DNA of 64,000 nt from Sphingomonas sp. SORGH_AS_0950. GTDB taxonomy: Bacteria > Pseudomonadota > Alphaproteobacteria > Sphingomonadales > Sphingomonadaceae. Position numbers and translations under genes: made by a program. The stretch's first letter is position 1, and the number at the start of each line of letters is the position of its first letter. The notes beneath the pieces are model-generated. The model was not told the origin of the DNA. It did not search any database and worked only from the letters and a program-made list of their open reading frames with translations. Below, one piece after another: positions 16,698 through 26,010 of this stretch. The stretch spans positions 1,118,501 to 1,182,500 of the forward strand of contig NZ_JAUTAE010000001.1 of assembly GCF_030818415.1 (NCBI RefSeq), written 5' to 3'.

Positions 16698-18752
16698 TCA
16701 GCCCGAGCGCAACAGCGCCACGCCCGCATCCCGCTCGAACAGATAGAGCGCGGTCCGCGCCGCCTGGCCCCGCGGCGCCTCCAGCCCACCGTCGCGGTCG
16801 ATCAGCAGCCGCGCATCGTCCTGCGCGCATTGCATCAGGTCGGCCATATTCTCAGGGGTCGCGAGGCGAAAAGCCATCTCCCCCGATTGCCGCGTGCCGA
16901 GCAGTTCGCCCGCCCCGCGCAACCGCAGATCCTCCTCGGCGATGCGGAAGCCGTCATTGGTCTCGCGCATCAACGCCAGCCGCGCCCGCGACGTCTCCGA
17001 CAGATGCGAACCGCGCAGCAGCAGACAGCGCGACAGTCCCCCGCCCCGCCCGACACGCCCGCGCAGCTGGTGCAGCTGGGCCAGGCCGAAGCGATCGGCA
17101 TGTTCGATCACGATCAGCGTGGCGTTGGGCACGTCCACCCCCACCTCGATCACCGTCGTCGCGACCAGCACGCCCAGCCGCCCGCCCGCGAACGCCTCCA
17201 TCACGGCGTCCTTCTCGGCGGGCTTCATCTTGCCATGGACGAGGCCGACCCGCTCGCCGAACCGCGCGCGCAGACTCTCGGCGCGCATCTCGGCGGCGGC
17301 GAGGTCGGACTTCTCGCTTTCCTCGACCAGCGGGCAGACCCAGTAAGCCTGACCGCCATCGGACAGATGCCGGCCGAGCGCGTTGACCACCTCGTCCAGC
17401 CGGTCCTCGGACACCACCCGCGTCTCGATCGGCTGGCGACCGGGGGGCATCTCGTCCAGGCGGCTGACATCCATCTCGCCATAATTGGCCAGCGTCAGCG
17501 TGCGCGGGATCGGCGTCGCGGTCATCGCCAGCAGGTGCGGCGGCGCCTTGCCCTTGGCGGACAGCATCATCCGCTGCGCCACGCCGAAGCGATGCTGCTC
17601 GTCCACCACCACCAGCGCGAGGTCGCGGTAGGTCACGGTTTCCTGGAAGATGGCATGGGTGCCGACAAGGATGTCGATCTCCCCCGCTGCCAGCGCCATC
17701 AGCGTGGCCTCGCGCGCCTTGCCCTTGTCGCGGCCCGTGAGCACCGCGATCTCGACCGGCAGCCCGGCGAGCGTCTTGCGGAGCGTCTCATAATGCTGGC
17801 GCGCGAGGATTTCGGTCGGGGCCAGCATGGCGGCCTGTGCTCCGGCCTCGACCGCGATCAGCATCGCCATCGCGGCGACCAAAGTCTTGCCCGCGCCCAC
17901 ATCGCCCTGGAGCAGCCGCAGCATAGGCGCGTCCTGCGCCAGATCGCCCTCAATCTCGCGCACCGTCCGGCTCTGCGCGCCGGTCAGCGTATAGGGCAGC
18001 CTGAGCATGTCCCTTAAGCGCCCGTCACCGTTCAGCGCCCGACCGCGCCGCTTGCGGGTGTCTGCGCGCACCAGCGTCATGGCGAGTTGGTTGGCGAAGA
18101 CCTCGTCATAGCCCAGCCGCTCGCGCGCCTTCGCATCGGCGGGGTCCGCGTGGATGCGGGCGAGCGCCTCCTTCCAGTCGGGCCAGCCGCGCTGCGCCTT
18201 CAGCCCCGGCTCGATCCATTCGGGCAGTTCGGGCGAACGCTCCACCGCCTGCGCCGCCAGCGCGCCCAGTCGCCGCGAGGTGATCCCCTCCGACAGCGGA
18301 TAGATGGCCTCGCGCTCGCGAAACCCCTCGGCGCTGTCGCCCAGGTCGGGATGGACGATCTGCAAATCCTGGCCGTACAGGTCGAGACGCCCCGACACGA
18401 CCTTGGTCTCGCCGATGGGAAGCAGTTTCTTCACCCAGCCCGAATTGCCGCCGAAATAGACCAGCGCGACGCTGTTCCCCGCCGCGTCCTCGGCGCGCAC
18501 CCGTGTCGGCCCACGCGGGGAGGAGGAAACGCGGTGCTCCTTCACGGTCAGCGGGATGGCGATCACCCGCCCCGCGTCCGACACCATCAGTTCGTCGCGG
18601 GGAAAGCGGTCGATATGCCCGGTCGGCAAATGAAAGGCGACATCGACCACGCGCGCGATGCGCAGGCGTTCGAGCGGCTTGGCGAGGCCAGGCCCGACGC
18701 CTTTCAGCGACGTGACCTCGGCGAACAGCGGATTGAGGATATCGGGACGCAT
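16698..18752 (-). CDS. recG: ATP-dependent DNA helicase RecG
   Basis: The 684-residue superfamily 2 helicase reverses stalled replication forks and branch-migrates recombination intermediates. The N-terminal wedge domain (about residues 1-170) includes the conserved start LTSLKGVGPGLAKPLERL. The Walker A motif is GDVGAGKT near residue 285, the DExH box is DEQH, and the C-terminal helicase motifs include ATTVIEVGVDVPNAT and QLRGRVGRG. The TRG-type C-terminus with GAGELLGTRQSG is present. It diverges from sdhE, with mfd next; recG-sdhE-mfd is a familiar alphaproteobacterial neighbourhood. Confidence 0.98.
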   Translation of the reverse strand: MRPDILNPLFAEVTSLKGVGPGLAKPLERLRIARVVDVAFHLPTGHIDRFPRDELMVSDAGRVIAIPLTVKEHRVSSSPRGPTRVRAEDAAGNSVALVYFGGNSGWVKKLLPIGETKVVSGRLDLYGQDLQIVHPDLGDSAEGFREREAIYPLSEGITSRRLGALAAQAVERSPELPEWIEPGLKAQRGWPDWKEALARIHADPADAKARERLGYDEVFANQLAMTLVRADTRKRRGRALNGDGRLRDMLRLPYTLTGAQSRTVREIEGDLAQDAPMLRLLQGDVGAGKTLVAAMAMLIAVEAGAQAAMLAPTEILARQHYETLRKTLAGLPVEIAVLTGRDKGKAREATLMALAAGEIDILVGTHAIFQETVTYRDLALVVVDEQHRFGVAQRMMLSAKGKAPPHLLAMTATPIPRTLTLANYGEMDVSRLDEMPPGRQPIETRVVSEDRLDEVVNALGRHLSDGGQAYWVCPLVEESEKSDLAAAEMRAESLRARFGERVGLVHGKMKPAEKDAVMEAFAGGRLGVLVATTVIEVGVDVPNATLIVIEHADRFGLAQLHQLRGRVGRGGGLSRCLLLRGSHLSETSRARLALMRETNDGFRIAEEDLRLRGAGELLGTRQSGEMAFRLATPENMADLMQCAQDDARLLIDRDGGLEAPRGQAARTALYLFERDAGVALLRSG

Positions 18753-18827
18753 GACTAGATGGGTCTGTATAGCCTACCCGCCGCATGTCGCCAGAGCGTG
18801 CGGACAATCTCGTCCGATCGGAGCCCC

Positions 18828-19094
18828 ATGGACCACGAAACCCGTATCAAGCGCCTCCGCTTCCGCGCATGGCATCGCGGCACCAAGGAAGCCGATCTGA
18901 TGATCGGCGGCTTCTTCGACGCGCATCATGAGACGCTGAGCCCGGAAGAGCTCGACTGGTTCGAGGCGCTGCTGGAGGAACAGGATGTCGACATCATGGC
19001 CTGGGCCATCGGCACGCAAGCCTGTCCGCCCCAGTGGGACGGCCCGGTGATGCAACGGATGCGCGCGCTGAATTTCGTACCCATCGCCCGGTAA
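18828..19094 (+). CDS. sdhE: Succinate dehydrogenase assembly factor SdhE
   Basis: The 88-residue protein promotes covalent flavinylation of the SdhA subunit of succinate dehydrogenase. I start it at ATG 18828, with GGAG just upstream; longer readings overlap the recG promoter region and lack the family start. The diagnostic RGxxE motif is in WHRGTKEADLMIGGF, and the helical remainder (LSPEELDWFEALLEEQDVDI) matches the family. It lies between divergent recG and downstream mfd. Confidence 0.95.
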   Translation: MDHETRIKRLRFRAWHRGTKEADLMIGGFFDAHHETLSPEELDWFEALLEEQDVDIMAWAIGTQACPPQWDGPVMQRMRALNFVPIAR

Positions 19095-19101
19095 AACCGT
19101 C

Positions 19102-19173
19102 GCCCCAGCACAGGCTGGGGCCTTTGGCGGCTGTTGTCCCCTTGCCGCACGAGATCCCGGCCTTCGCCGGGAT
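19102..19173. repeat. Pair of short intergenic palindromes (type E)
   Basis: GCCCCAGC-ACAG-GCTGGGGC (19102-19121) is followed by ATCCCGGC-CTTC-GCCGGGAT (19154-19173) in the gap between sdhE and mfd. The first recurs, with flanks, after mfd at 22714-22739. Such pairs resemble REP-like extragenic palindromes; the position suggests the sdhE 3' end or mfd leader. Confidence 0.6.
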
Positions 19174-19240
19174 GACGGATGAAGGGGAAATTTCCCGCGA
19201 CACGCGTTTGGCCCTTTGCTTTCCCCAGCTTCGGAACCCC

Positions 19241-22200
19241 ATGCCCGATATCAAGACGATCCTGACCGCCAAGAGCCCGCTGACCCTGTCGGGCGTTCCA
19301 GCGGGGTTCCTGCCGGTGGTGCTGGCCGACCTGTCGCGCGCCGCAACGACCCGCGCGGTCTTCATCTGCGCCGACGAAGCGCAGATGCGCGAGCTGGCCT
19401 CGACCGCGCCCTATTTCGCGCCCGAGCTGGAAATCTTGCAGATCCCAGCCTGGGACTGTCTGCCCTATGACCGCGCCTCGCCGACCCTTCGCGTCATGGC
19501 GGAGCGGATCGCGGGGCTGCACCGGCTCCAGGCCAAGCCGAAGACGCCGCAGCTGGTGCTGACCACCGCCAATGCCGCGACCCAGCGCGTATTGACGCCG
19601 TTCCGCATCCGCCAGCTGGTCGCGCGCCTGGCTCCCGGCGAGCGGATCGGCCTGGAAAGGCTGTCCGCGCTGCTCCAGGCGAACGGCTATGTCCGGACCG
19701 AGACGGTCCACGACCAGGGCGAGTTCGCGGTGCGCGGCGGGCTGGTCGACCTGTTCCCCAGCGGCGAGGAACAGGCGCTGCGGCTCGACTTCTTCGGCGA
19801 CGAGATCGAGAGCGTCCGCACCTTCGACCCCGCCGACCAGCGGACCACGGGGCGGATCGAGGGCTTCACCCTGCTCCCCGCGTCGGAAGCCTTGCTGGAC
19901 GAGGAGTCGATCAAGCGGTTCCGCACCCGCTATCGCGAAACCTTCGGCGCGACCGCGACCGGCGACCCGCTCTATCAGGCGGTGTCCGAGGGGCGGCGCA
20001 TGGCGGGGATGGAGCATTGGCTGCCGCTGTTCGAGGAGAAGCTGGCGACGCTGTTCGACCATCTCGGCGACGGCGCGGTCGTCGTGCGCGACAATGGCGT
20101 CGCGGCGGCGGCGAGCGGCCGGTTCGACGCGATCGCAGACTATTACGAGAACCGCAAACGCGCCGAAGCCGCGCAGCCGGGCAGCTTCCGGCCCCTGCCC
20201 GCCAAGGCGCTCTATCTGGCGCCCAAGGAATGGGAGGCGGGGCTGGAGGCGGCGACCGCACACCTCGTCTCGCCCTTCCACGAGCCCGAAAGCGCGACCG
20301 TCCTCGATTTCGAGGTGGACGGCGCGCGCGACTTCGCGCCCGAACGCGCGGCCCATGCCAATATCTATGAGGCGGTGGTCGATCATGTCGAGGCGCTGCG
20401 CAAGGAAGGGCGCAAGCCCGTCCTCGCCAGCTACTCCATCGGCGCGCGCGAGCGGCTCGGCAGCCTGCTGAAGGACCATGGCCTGAAGGGCGCCAAGGCC
20501 GCCGAGACCTGGCAGGAAGCGCTGGGCATCGCCGATACGGCGAAGAGCTTCGGCGTGGCGCTGGTCGTCCTGCCGCTCGATCATGGCTTTACCGCGCCGG
20601 GCATCGCGGTTCTGACCGAGCAGGACATGCTGGGCGACCGGCTGGTCCGGCGGCAGAAAAGGCGCAAGTCGGCCGACGCTTTCCTGGCGGAGCTGGCGAC
20701 GCTCTCGCCCGGCGATCTGGTGGTGCACTCGGATCACGGCATCGGCCGCTATGAGGGGCTGACCTCGATCCCCGTCGGCAAGAGCCCGCATGACTGTGTC
20801 GCGCTCTCCTATGCGGGCGGCGACAAGCTGTATGTGCCGGTCGAAAATCTCGAAGTCCTGACCCGCTACGGCTCTGGCGAGGACGGCGCGACGCTCGACC
20901 GGCTGGGCGGCGAGGCCTGGCAGCGGCGCAAGTCGAAGATGAAGGAGCGCATCCGCGAGATCGCGGGTGAACTGATCGCCACCGCCGCCGAACGCGCGCT
21001 GCGCCCCGGCGAAGTGGCCGAGCCCGACAGCGCGGGCTATCCGGCGTTCGTCGACCGTTTCCCCTATGAGGAAACCGACGATCAGGACCGGGCGATCGAC
21101 GATGTGCTGGGCGACCTGACCGCGGGCAAGCCGATGGACCGGCTGATCGTCGGCGATGTCGGCTTCGGCAAGACCGAGGTCGCGCTGCGTGCCGCCTTTG
21201 TCGCGGCGATGGCAGGGATGCAGGTGGCGGTCGTCTGTCCGACCACGCTGCTCGCGCGCCAGCATTACAACAACTTCGTGGCGCGGTTCGAGGGCTTTCC
21301 CATCAAGATCGGCCGCCTCTCCCGCCTCGTCACCGCAACCGAGGCGAAGAAGGTCAAGGACGGCGCGGCCTCGGGCGATATCGACATCGTCGTCGGCACC
21401 CATGCGCTGCTGGCGAAGAATGTCGAGTTCAAGCGGCTGGGCCTCGTCATCGTGGACGAGGAACAGCGGTTCGGCGTGACGCACAAGGAACGGCTGAAGG
21501 CTCTGAAGGCCGATGTGCATATGCTGACGCTGACCGCCACGCCGATCCCGCGCACGCTGCAAATGGCGATGTCGGGCCTGCGCGAACTGTCGGTGATCCA
21601 GACGCCGCCGGTCGACCGCCTGGCGGTGCGGACCTATGTCATGCCCTGGGACCCGGTGGTGCTGCGCGAGGCCCTGTTGCGCGAACATTATCGCGGCGGG
21701 CAGAGCTTCCTCGTCACCCCCCGCGTCGCCGACCTGCCGGATATCGAGGAATATCTGCGCAAGGAGGTGCCCGAGGTCCGCTATGTCGTCGCGCACGGCC
21801 AGATGTCGCCGACCGAGGTCGAAGAGCGCATGTCGGCCTTTTACGACCGCAAGTTCGAAGTGCTGGTCTCGACCACCATCATCGAAAGCGGCATCGACAT
21901 CCCGTCCGCCAACACGATGATCGTCAACCGCGCCGACCGCTTCGGCCTCGCCCAGCTCTACCAGCTGCGCGGGCGCGTCGGCCGCTCGAAGACGCGCGCC
22001 TATGCCTATATGGTGACGCCGCCCGAACGGATGATGACCGAGGCGGCCGAGAAGCGGCTGAAGGTTCTGTCCGACCTGGACTCGCTGGGCGCTGGCTTCC
22101 AGTTGGCCAGCCACGACCTCGACATTCGCGGTGCGGGCAATCTGCTCGGCGACGAACAGTCGGGGCATATCAAGGAGGTCGGCTACGAACTTTATCAGTC

Positions 22201-22708
22201 GATGCTCGAAGAGGCGATCCTCGAGGCCAAGGCAGGCGGCGCGTTCGAGAAGAAGCGCGACTTCTCGCCCCAGATCACCGTCGATGCGGCGATCCTGATC
22301 CCGGAGGACTATGTCCCCGATCTCGACCTGCGCATGGGGCTGTATCGCCGCCTCAACGACCTCGAAAAGCACAGGGAAGTCGAGGAATTCGCCGCCGAGA
22401 TGATCGACCGCTTCGGCCCGCTGCCCGAGGCGACCGACAATCTCATCCAGGTCATCAAGATCAAGCTGAACGCCAAGACGGCCTGCATCGCCAAGATGGA
22501 CGTCGGCCCGCGCGGAGTGCTGATCAGCTTCCACGACAACCGTCCGCCCAATGTCGACGGTCTGTTCGCCTATGTCGAGCGACTGGGCGACCTCGCCAAG
22601 CTGCGCCCCGACGGCAAGCTGGTCCTCAACCGCGCCTGGCCCGATGCCAAGGCGCGGCTGCACGGCGCGCTGCAACTGTCGAAGGGATTGGCGAAAGCCG
22701 CGGGGTAA
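19241..22708 (+). CDS. mfd: Transcription-repair coupling factor Mfd
   Basis: The 1155-residue ATPase removes RNA polymerase stalled at DNA lesions and recruits UvrA. The start is placed at ATG 19241 (MPDIKTILTAK), because the upstream extension runs through palindromic repeats. The N-terminal UvrB-like part carries VLQIPAWDCLPYDR-type motifs. The RNA-polymerase interaction domain includes DLVVHSDHGIGRYEGL near residue 490. The helicase has GDVGFGKTEVALRAAF (Walker A), DEEQRFG (DExx) and QLRGRVGRS, and the C-terminal TRCF domain is present. Length is standard. It converges on the NTF2-like gene, with a hairpin between. Confidence 0.98.
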   Translation: MPDIKTILTAKSPLTLSGVPAGFLPVVLADLSRAATTRAVFICADEAQMRELASTAPYFAPELEILQIPAWDCLPYDRASPTLRVMAERIAGLHRLQAKPKTPQLVLTTANAATQRVLTPFRIRQLVARLAPGERIGLERLSALLQANGYVRTETVHDQGEFAVRGGLVDLFPSGEEQALRLDFFGDEIESVRTFDPADQRTTGRIEGFTLLPASEALLDEESIKRFRTRYRETFGATATGDPLYQAVSEGRRMAGMEHWLPLFEEKLATLFDHLGDGAVVVRDNGVAAAASGRFDAIADYYENRKRAEAAQPGSFRPLPAKALYLAPKEWEAGLEAATAHLVSPFHEPESATVLDFEVDGARDFAPERAAHANIYEAVVDHVEALRKEGRKPVLASYSIGARERLGSLLKDHGLKGAKAAETWQEALGIADTAKSFGVALVVLPLDHGFTAPGIAVLTEQDMLGDRLVRRQKRRKSADAFLAELATLSPGDLVVHSDHGIGRYEGLTSIPVGKSPHDCVALSYAGGDKLYVPVENLEVLTRYGSGEDGATLDRLGGEAWQRRKSKMKERIREIAGELIATAAERALRPGEVAEPDSAGYPAFVDRFPYEETDDQDRAIDDVLGDLTAGKPMDRLIVGDVGFGKTEVALRAAFVAAMAGMQVAVVCPTTLLARQHYNNFVARFEGFPIKIGRLSRLVTATEAKKVKDGAASGDIDIVVGTHALLAKNVEFKRLGLVIVDEEQRFGVTHKERLKALKADVHMLTLTATPIPRTLQMAMSGLRELSVIQTPPVDRLAVRTYVMPWDPVVLREALLREHYRGGQSFLVTPRVADLPDIEEYLRKEVPEVRYVVAHGQMSPTEVEERMSAFYDRKFEVLVSTTIIESGIDIPSANTMIVNRADRFGLAQLYQLRGRVGRSKTRAYAYMVTPPERMMTEAAEKRLKVLSDLDSLGAGFQLASHDLDIRGAGNLLGDEQSGHIKEVGYELYQSMLEEAILEAKAGGAFEKKRDFSPQITVDAAILIPEDYVPDLDLRMGLYRRLNDLEKHREVEEFAAEMIDRFGPLPEATDNLIQVIKIKLNAKTACIAKMDVGPRGVLISFHDNRPPNVDGLFAYVERLGDLAKLRPDGKLVLNRAWPDAKARLHGALQLSKGLAKAAG

Positions 22709-22713
22709 ATAGC

Positions 22714-22739
22714 GTCGCCCCAGCGTAGGCTGGGGCGAC
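22714..22739. terminator. Hairpin between convergent mfd and NTF2-like genes
   Basis: GTCGCCCCAGC and GCTGGGGCGAC form a perfect 11-bp stem with a GTAG loop, five bases after the mfd stop and ten bases from the stop of the opposing gene. It has no U-tract. Being symmetrical it may end transcription from both sides, and it belongs to the same repeat type as 19102-19121. Confidence 0.55.
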
Positions 22740-22748
22740 AGCATGTGC

Positions 22749-23180
22749 CTAGCTGCTGTGATCCGCGACGATCTTCCAGCCATCGGCGCGGTGCTCGAAT
22801 ACCAGGGTGGTCATCCCGCTCTCGTCCTTGGCGCCGCCCGTCAGCATCCAGCGCGCGAACAGGATGCGCCGCTCGCCGATCCGCCTGCATTCGAGAAAGG
22901 CGAAGCGCAGCTGTCCCCGGCTGTTGCCGCCGGCTGCGAAGCTCTTCCGGTAATTGTCGGCGATCGCGGCTTTTCCGCGGATCAGCCCCTTGCTGCCGAC
23001 GAAAACCGCATCGGGGGCATAGATCGCCATGAAGCGGTCCAGATCGCCCGCATTCCATCCCGCCGCGCTTGCCAGCATCGTCGCGCGGATCGCCGCTTCC
23101 GCCGGATCGACGGCGGGAGCCGCCGCATGGGCGGCCATCGGGGCCAGCGGGACCGCCGCCATCATCATCACTTCGCGCAT
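22749..23180 (-). CDS. NTF2-like (DUF4440/SnoaL-type) exported protein
   Basis: The 143-residue protein has an N-terminal hydrophobic signal (MMMAAVPLAPMAAHAA). An NTF2-like domain follows: IRATMLASAAGWNAGDLDRFMAIYAPDAVF is the hallmark first helix and strand, and MTTLVFEHRADGWKIVADHSS is the closing strand. DUF4440/SgcJ-type members bind small ligands or act as hydrolases or isomerases; no catalytic assignment is possible. The start overlaps the end of the upstream GGDEF-EAL gene by 13 bases, so they are probably co-transcribed, although a functional link to c-di-GMP is not evident. Confidence 0.72.
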   Translation of the reverse strand: MREVMMMAAVPLAPMAAHAAAPAVDPAEAAIRATMLASAAGWNAGDLDRFMAIYAPDAVFVGSKGLIRGKAAIADNYRKSFAAGGNSRGQLRFAFLECRRIGERRILFARWMLTGGAKDESGMTTLVFEHRADGWKIVADHSS

Positions 23181-24901
23181 TCCATCTCCTCCTCGACCAT
23201 CGCGAGCAGATCCGGCCCGTCGAGCGGCGCGGCGCGCAGGAAACCCTGATAGGTCTCGCAGCCCAGCCGGCCGAGCAACTGCGCCTGCTCATGCGTCTCG
23301 ACCCCCTCGGCGATGATGCCCATGCCCAGTTGCGTCGCGATCCCGATGACTCCGCGCACCACGACCCGGTCGCGCTGCGATCCGTCGACCTCGGCCACCA
23401 GCGCGCGGTCGAGCTTCAGATAGTCGATCGGCAGGCTGGTCAGATAGGCTAGGCTGGAATAGCCGGTCCCGAAATCGTCGATCGCCACCCGGACGCCCGC
23501 CGCGCGCAGCGTGCCCAGCACGACCGCCGCTCGGTCGAGCTCGCTGATCAGCCCCGTCTCGGTGATCTCCACGGTCAGTCGGCCCAGCGGAAAGCCGCTT
23601 GCCGCCACCCGGTCGAGGAACAGTCGGGCAAAACCCGAGCGGCCGACATCGGCGGCGGTGATGTTGATCGACAGGCGCAGCTTGGCCAGCGTCGCGGGCC
23701 AGCATGCCGCGCGCTGCAACGCGATCTGCTGGATATGGTCGGACAGCGCCAGCCCCAGATCGGCGCGCTCGGCCGCCGCGAACAGGGGGTCGGCCCCCAG
23801 CGGCCCCAGCGTCGGATGCCGCCAGCGCGCCAGGGCCTCGACGCCGGTGATCCGTCCGGTGGCGATCGCGACCTGCGGCTGGAAGACGATGTCGATCTCC
23901 CCCCGCTCGATGGCATGGTGCAGATCGGCGCCCAGCACGTCGAGCGGCGCGGCATCGCCCGGATGGGCAAAGCGCAGCATCGCCCCATCGCTCGCCCGCG
24001 CCTTGCGCAAAGCCTCGCCCGCGCGGGTCAGCAGCATGCCGGGGTCCTCGCCGGGGCGATGCTCGGCCAGGCCCAGCCGCACGCCCAGCCGGATCGGCAC
24101 CGCCCCCGCCTGGAACGGCAGCGCGAGCAGCGCCTCCAGCGTCTCGGCGATGGCGCGCCCCTCGCCCGGTGGCGCGATGCCTGCCATGACGAACTCGGCA
24201 CCGCCCGACCGCGCGACGATCGCCCCATCGCCAAAGGCCTCGGCCGCCGCCGCCTGGATCCGCGCCTCCACTCCGCGCAGCAGCATGTTGCCCGCCGGAC
24301 GGCCATGCGCGGCATTGACCAGGTCCAGCCGCGACAGCGATATGACGATCGCGACGCAAGGATGACCGCGACCGATGGTGTCGGCGATCCAGCGATGGAT
24401 CTCCCCCACCTCGCCATCGGCATGGCTTCGCCGCCGCCGCACGTCGAGCGTGCGCCGCGCGTGCCGATCCGCCATCTTCAGCGCGGCGCGGATCATCGCA
24501 TCGTCGGCCCCCGGCGTCAGGATATGGGTCGCACCAGCAGCCAGAAAGGCGTCCAGCGTCATGCCGTCGCCATCGGGAACCGCGACCAGCATCGCCGCCC
24601 CCGTCGCCGCGACCACCACGCCAAGCGCCTGCGCCGCGCGCAGTCCGGCATCCCCGTTCCACCGCGCATCGATCAGCGCGATGCGCGCCTCGCTCGTCAG
24701 GAAGGACCCGATCAACGTGTCGCCGCCGGGCGGATCGCCGTCGCGCGGCGCCATCGACCAGATCGCCCAGCCCGCGCGGATCACCGCCTCGTCCAGCGTG
24801 GGCATGGCTTTGCCGGATGCCGGGTCGCCGGGGTGGAACGAAAGCGCAAAGACCGCCGTTCCCCCCATGTGGGCGTTAAATCCGAATTCATCCTGCGTCA
24901 T
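23168..24901 (-). CDS. GGDEF-EAL protein, degenerate cyclase and intact EAL phosphodiesterase
   Basis: The 577-residue protein has a receiver-like N-terminus without clear phospho-acceptor residues (about 1-145), a GGDEF domain (about 150-310) and an EAL domain (about 325-570). The cyclase signature reads GGAEF at residues 233-237, lacking the acidic residue required for diguanylate cyclase activity. The EAL domain keeps VEALARW (EAL at 355-357), SINITAAD, EITETG, DDFGTGYSSL and AEGVET, so it should hydrolyse c-di-GMP to pGpG, possibly controlled by GTP binding to the inactive GGDEF domain. No membrane segment is visible. It diverges from moaA and overlaps the NTF2-like gene. Confidence 0.9.
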   Translation of the reverse strand: MTQDEFGFNAHMGGTAVFALSFHPGDPASGKAMPTLDEAVIRAGWAIWSMAPRDGDPPGGDTLIGSFLTSEARIALIDARWNGDAGLRAAQALGVVVAATGAAMLVAVPDGDGMTLDAFLAAGATHILTPGADDAMIRAALKMADRHARRTLDVRRRRSHADGEVGEIHRWIADTIGRGHPCVAIVISLSRLDLVNAAHGRPAGNMLLRGVEARIQAAAAEAFGDGAIVARSGGAEFVMAGIAPPGEGRAIAETLEALLALPFQAGAVPIRLGVRLGLAEHRPGEDPGMLLTRAGEALRKARASDGAMLRFAHPGDAAPLDVLGADLHHAIERGEIDIVFQPQVAIATGRITGVEALARWRHPTLGPLGADPLFAAAERADLGLALSDHIQQIALQRAACWPATLAKLRLSINITAADVGRSGFARLFLDRVAASGFPLGRLTVEITETGLISELDRAAVVLGTLRAAGVRVAIDDFGTGYSSLAYLTSLPIDYLKLDRALVAEVDGSQRDRVVVRGVIGIATQLGMGIIAEGVETHEQAQLLGRLGCETYQGFLRAAPLDGPDLLAMVEEEMECAK

Positions 24902-24978
24902 GAACGCATCCTATCCCCCGGCATCGGCATCACCAACGCCTATCCGTCTTGTCGACGTCCCGTCATGGGTCTAGCGAT

Positions 24979-26010
24979 ATGACCATGGGTTGCGCCTCCG
25001 CCTCACCCGGTGGGTCCTCGCGTGGGTCCCTTGTCGACCAGCATGGCCGGACCATCCGCTATCTGCGGATTTCGGTCACCGACCGGTGCGACCTGCGTTG
25101 CCGCTATTGCATGGCCGAGCAGATGACCTTTCTGCCGCGTGCCAAGCTGCTGACCCTGGACGAAATCGCGATCATCGCCGAGCGGTTCATCGCGCGCGGC
25201 GTGACCCGGATCCGTCTGTCGGGGGGCGAGCCGCTGGTGCGGCGCGACGTCGCCGATCTGGTCCGGCGGCTGGGCAGCCATGTCGGGCAGGGCCTGGACG
25301 AACTGACCATGACCACCAACGGCACCCGGCTGGCGGATCATGCCGGGGCGCTGGTCGATGCGGGCGTGCGGCGAATCAATGTCAGCCTGGACAGCCGCGA
25401 TCCCGAACGCTTCCGCTACATCACCCGGCACGGCGACGTGGCGCAGGTGATCCATGGCATCCTGTCCGCACGCGACACCGGCCTGTCGATCAAGATCAAC
25501 ATGGTCGCGCTCAAGGGGCTGAACGACGACGAGATCGGGGCGATGCTCGCCTGGTGCGTGGCCGAGGGCCTCGACCTGTCCTTGATCGAGACGATGCCGC
25601 TCGGCGCGATCGACGAGGATCGGGTCGACCGCTTCCTGCCGCTGACCGAGATATTCGACCGGCTGTCGTCGCAATTCCCGCTCGTGCGCGCCGGGCATCG
25701 GACCGGCGGCCCCGCGCGATATTGGCAGGTCGAGGGCACCGGCACGCGGCTGGGCCTCATCTCCCCGCTCACCGCCAATTTTTGCGACGGTTGCAACCGG
25801 GTGAGGCTGACGACCGAGGGCAAGCTGTATATGTGTCTGGGCCATGAGGATCAGGTGGATTTGAAGGCGGCCCTGCGCGAGGGCGGGCTGCGCGCGCTGG
25901 ACGAGGCGATCGATGCGGGTCTGGCGGCCAAGCCCGCGCGGCATGATTTCCGGATCGAGGCGGGATCGGCCCCGGCGGTGTCGCGTCATATGAGCGTGAC
26001 CGGCGGATGA
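24979..26010 (+). CDS. moaA: GTP 3',8-cyclase MoaA
   Basis: The 343-residue radical SAM enzyme converts GTP to 3',8-cyclo-GTP, the first step of molybdenum cofactor synthesis. The N-terminal cluster motif CDLRCRYC has Cys37, Cys41 and Cys44. The C-terminal cluster cysteines are in NFCDGCNRVRLT and in YMCLG. The typical GxGEP-like LSGGEPLVRRD and MTTNGT are present. I prefer ATG 24979 (ATG 24985 is also possible) over an upstream TTG at 24949. The C-terminal GG tail is replaced by TGG at the very end. Its last bases overlap the start of the NAD kinase gene (ATGA). Confidence 0.95.
   Translation: MTMGCASASPGGSSRGSLVDQHGRTIRYLRISVTDRCDLRCRYCMAEQMTFLPRAKLLTLDEIAIIAERFIARGVTRIRLSGGEPLVRRDVADLVRRLGSHVGQGLDELTMTTNGTRLADHAGALVDAGVRRINVSLDSRDPERFRYITRHGDVAQVIHGILSARDTGLSIKINMVALKGLNDDEIGAMLAWCVAEGLDLSLIETMPLGAIDEDRVDRFLPLTEIFDRLSSQFPLVRAGHRTGGPARYWQVEGTGTRLGLISPLTANFCDGCNRVRLTTEGKLYMCLGHEDQVDLKAALREGGLRALDEAIDAGLAAKPARHDFRIEAGSAPAVSRHMSVTGG

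Noticed and set aside
18926..22783. 1285-codon leftward open frame
   Set aside because: It is the antisense shadow of mfd; high G+C third positions keep the opposite frame open. No family features.
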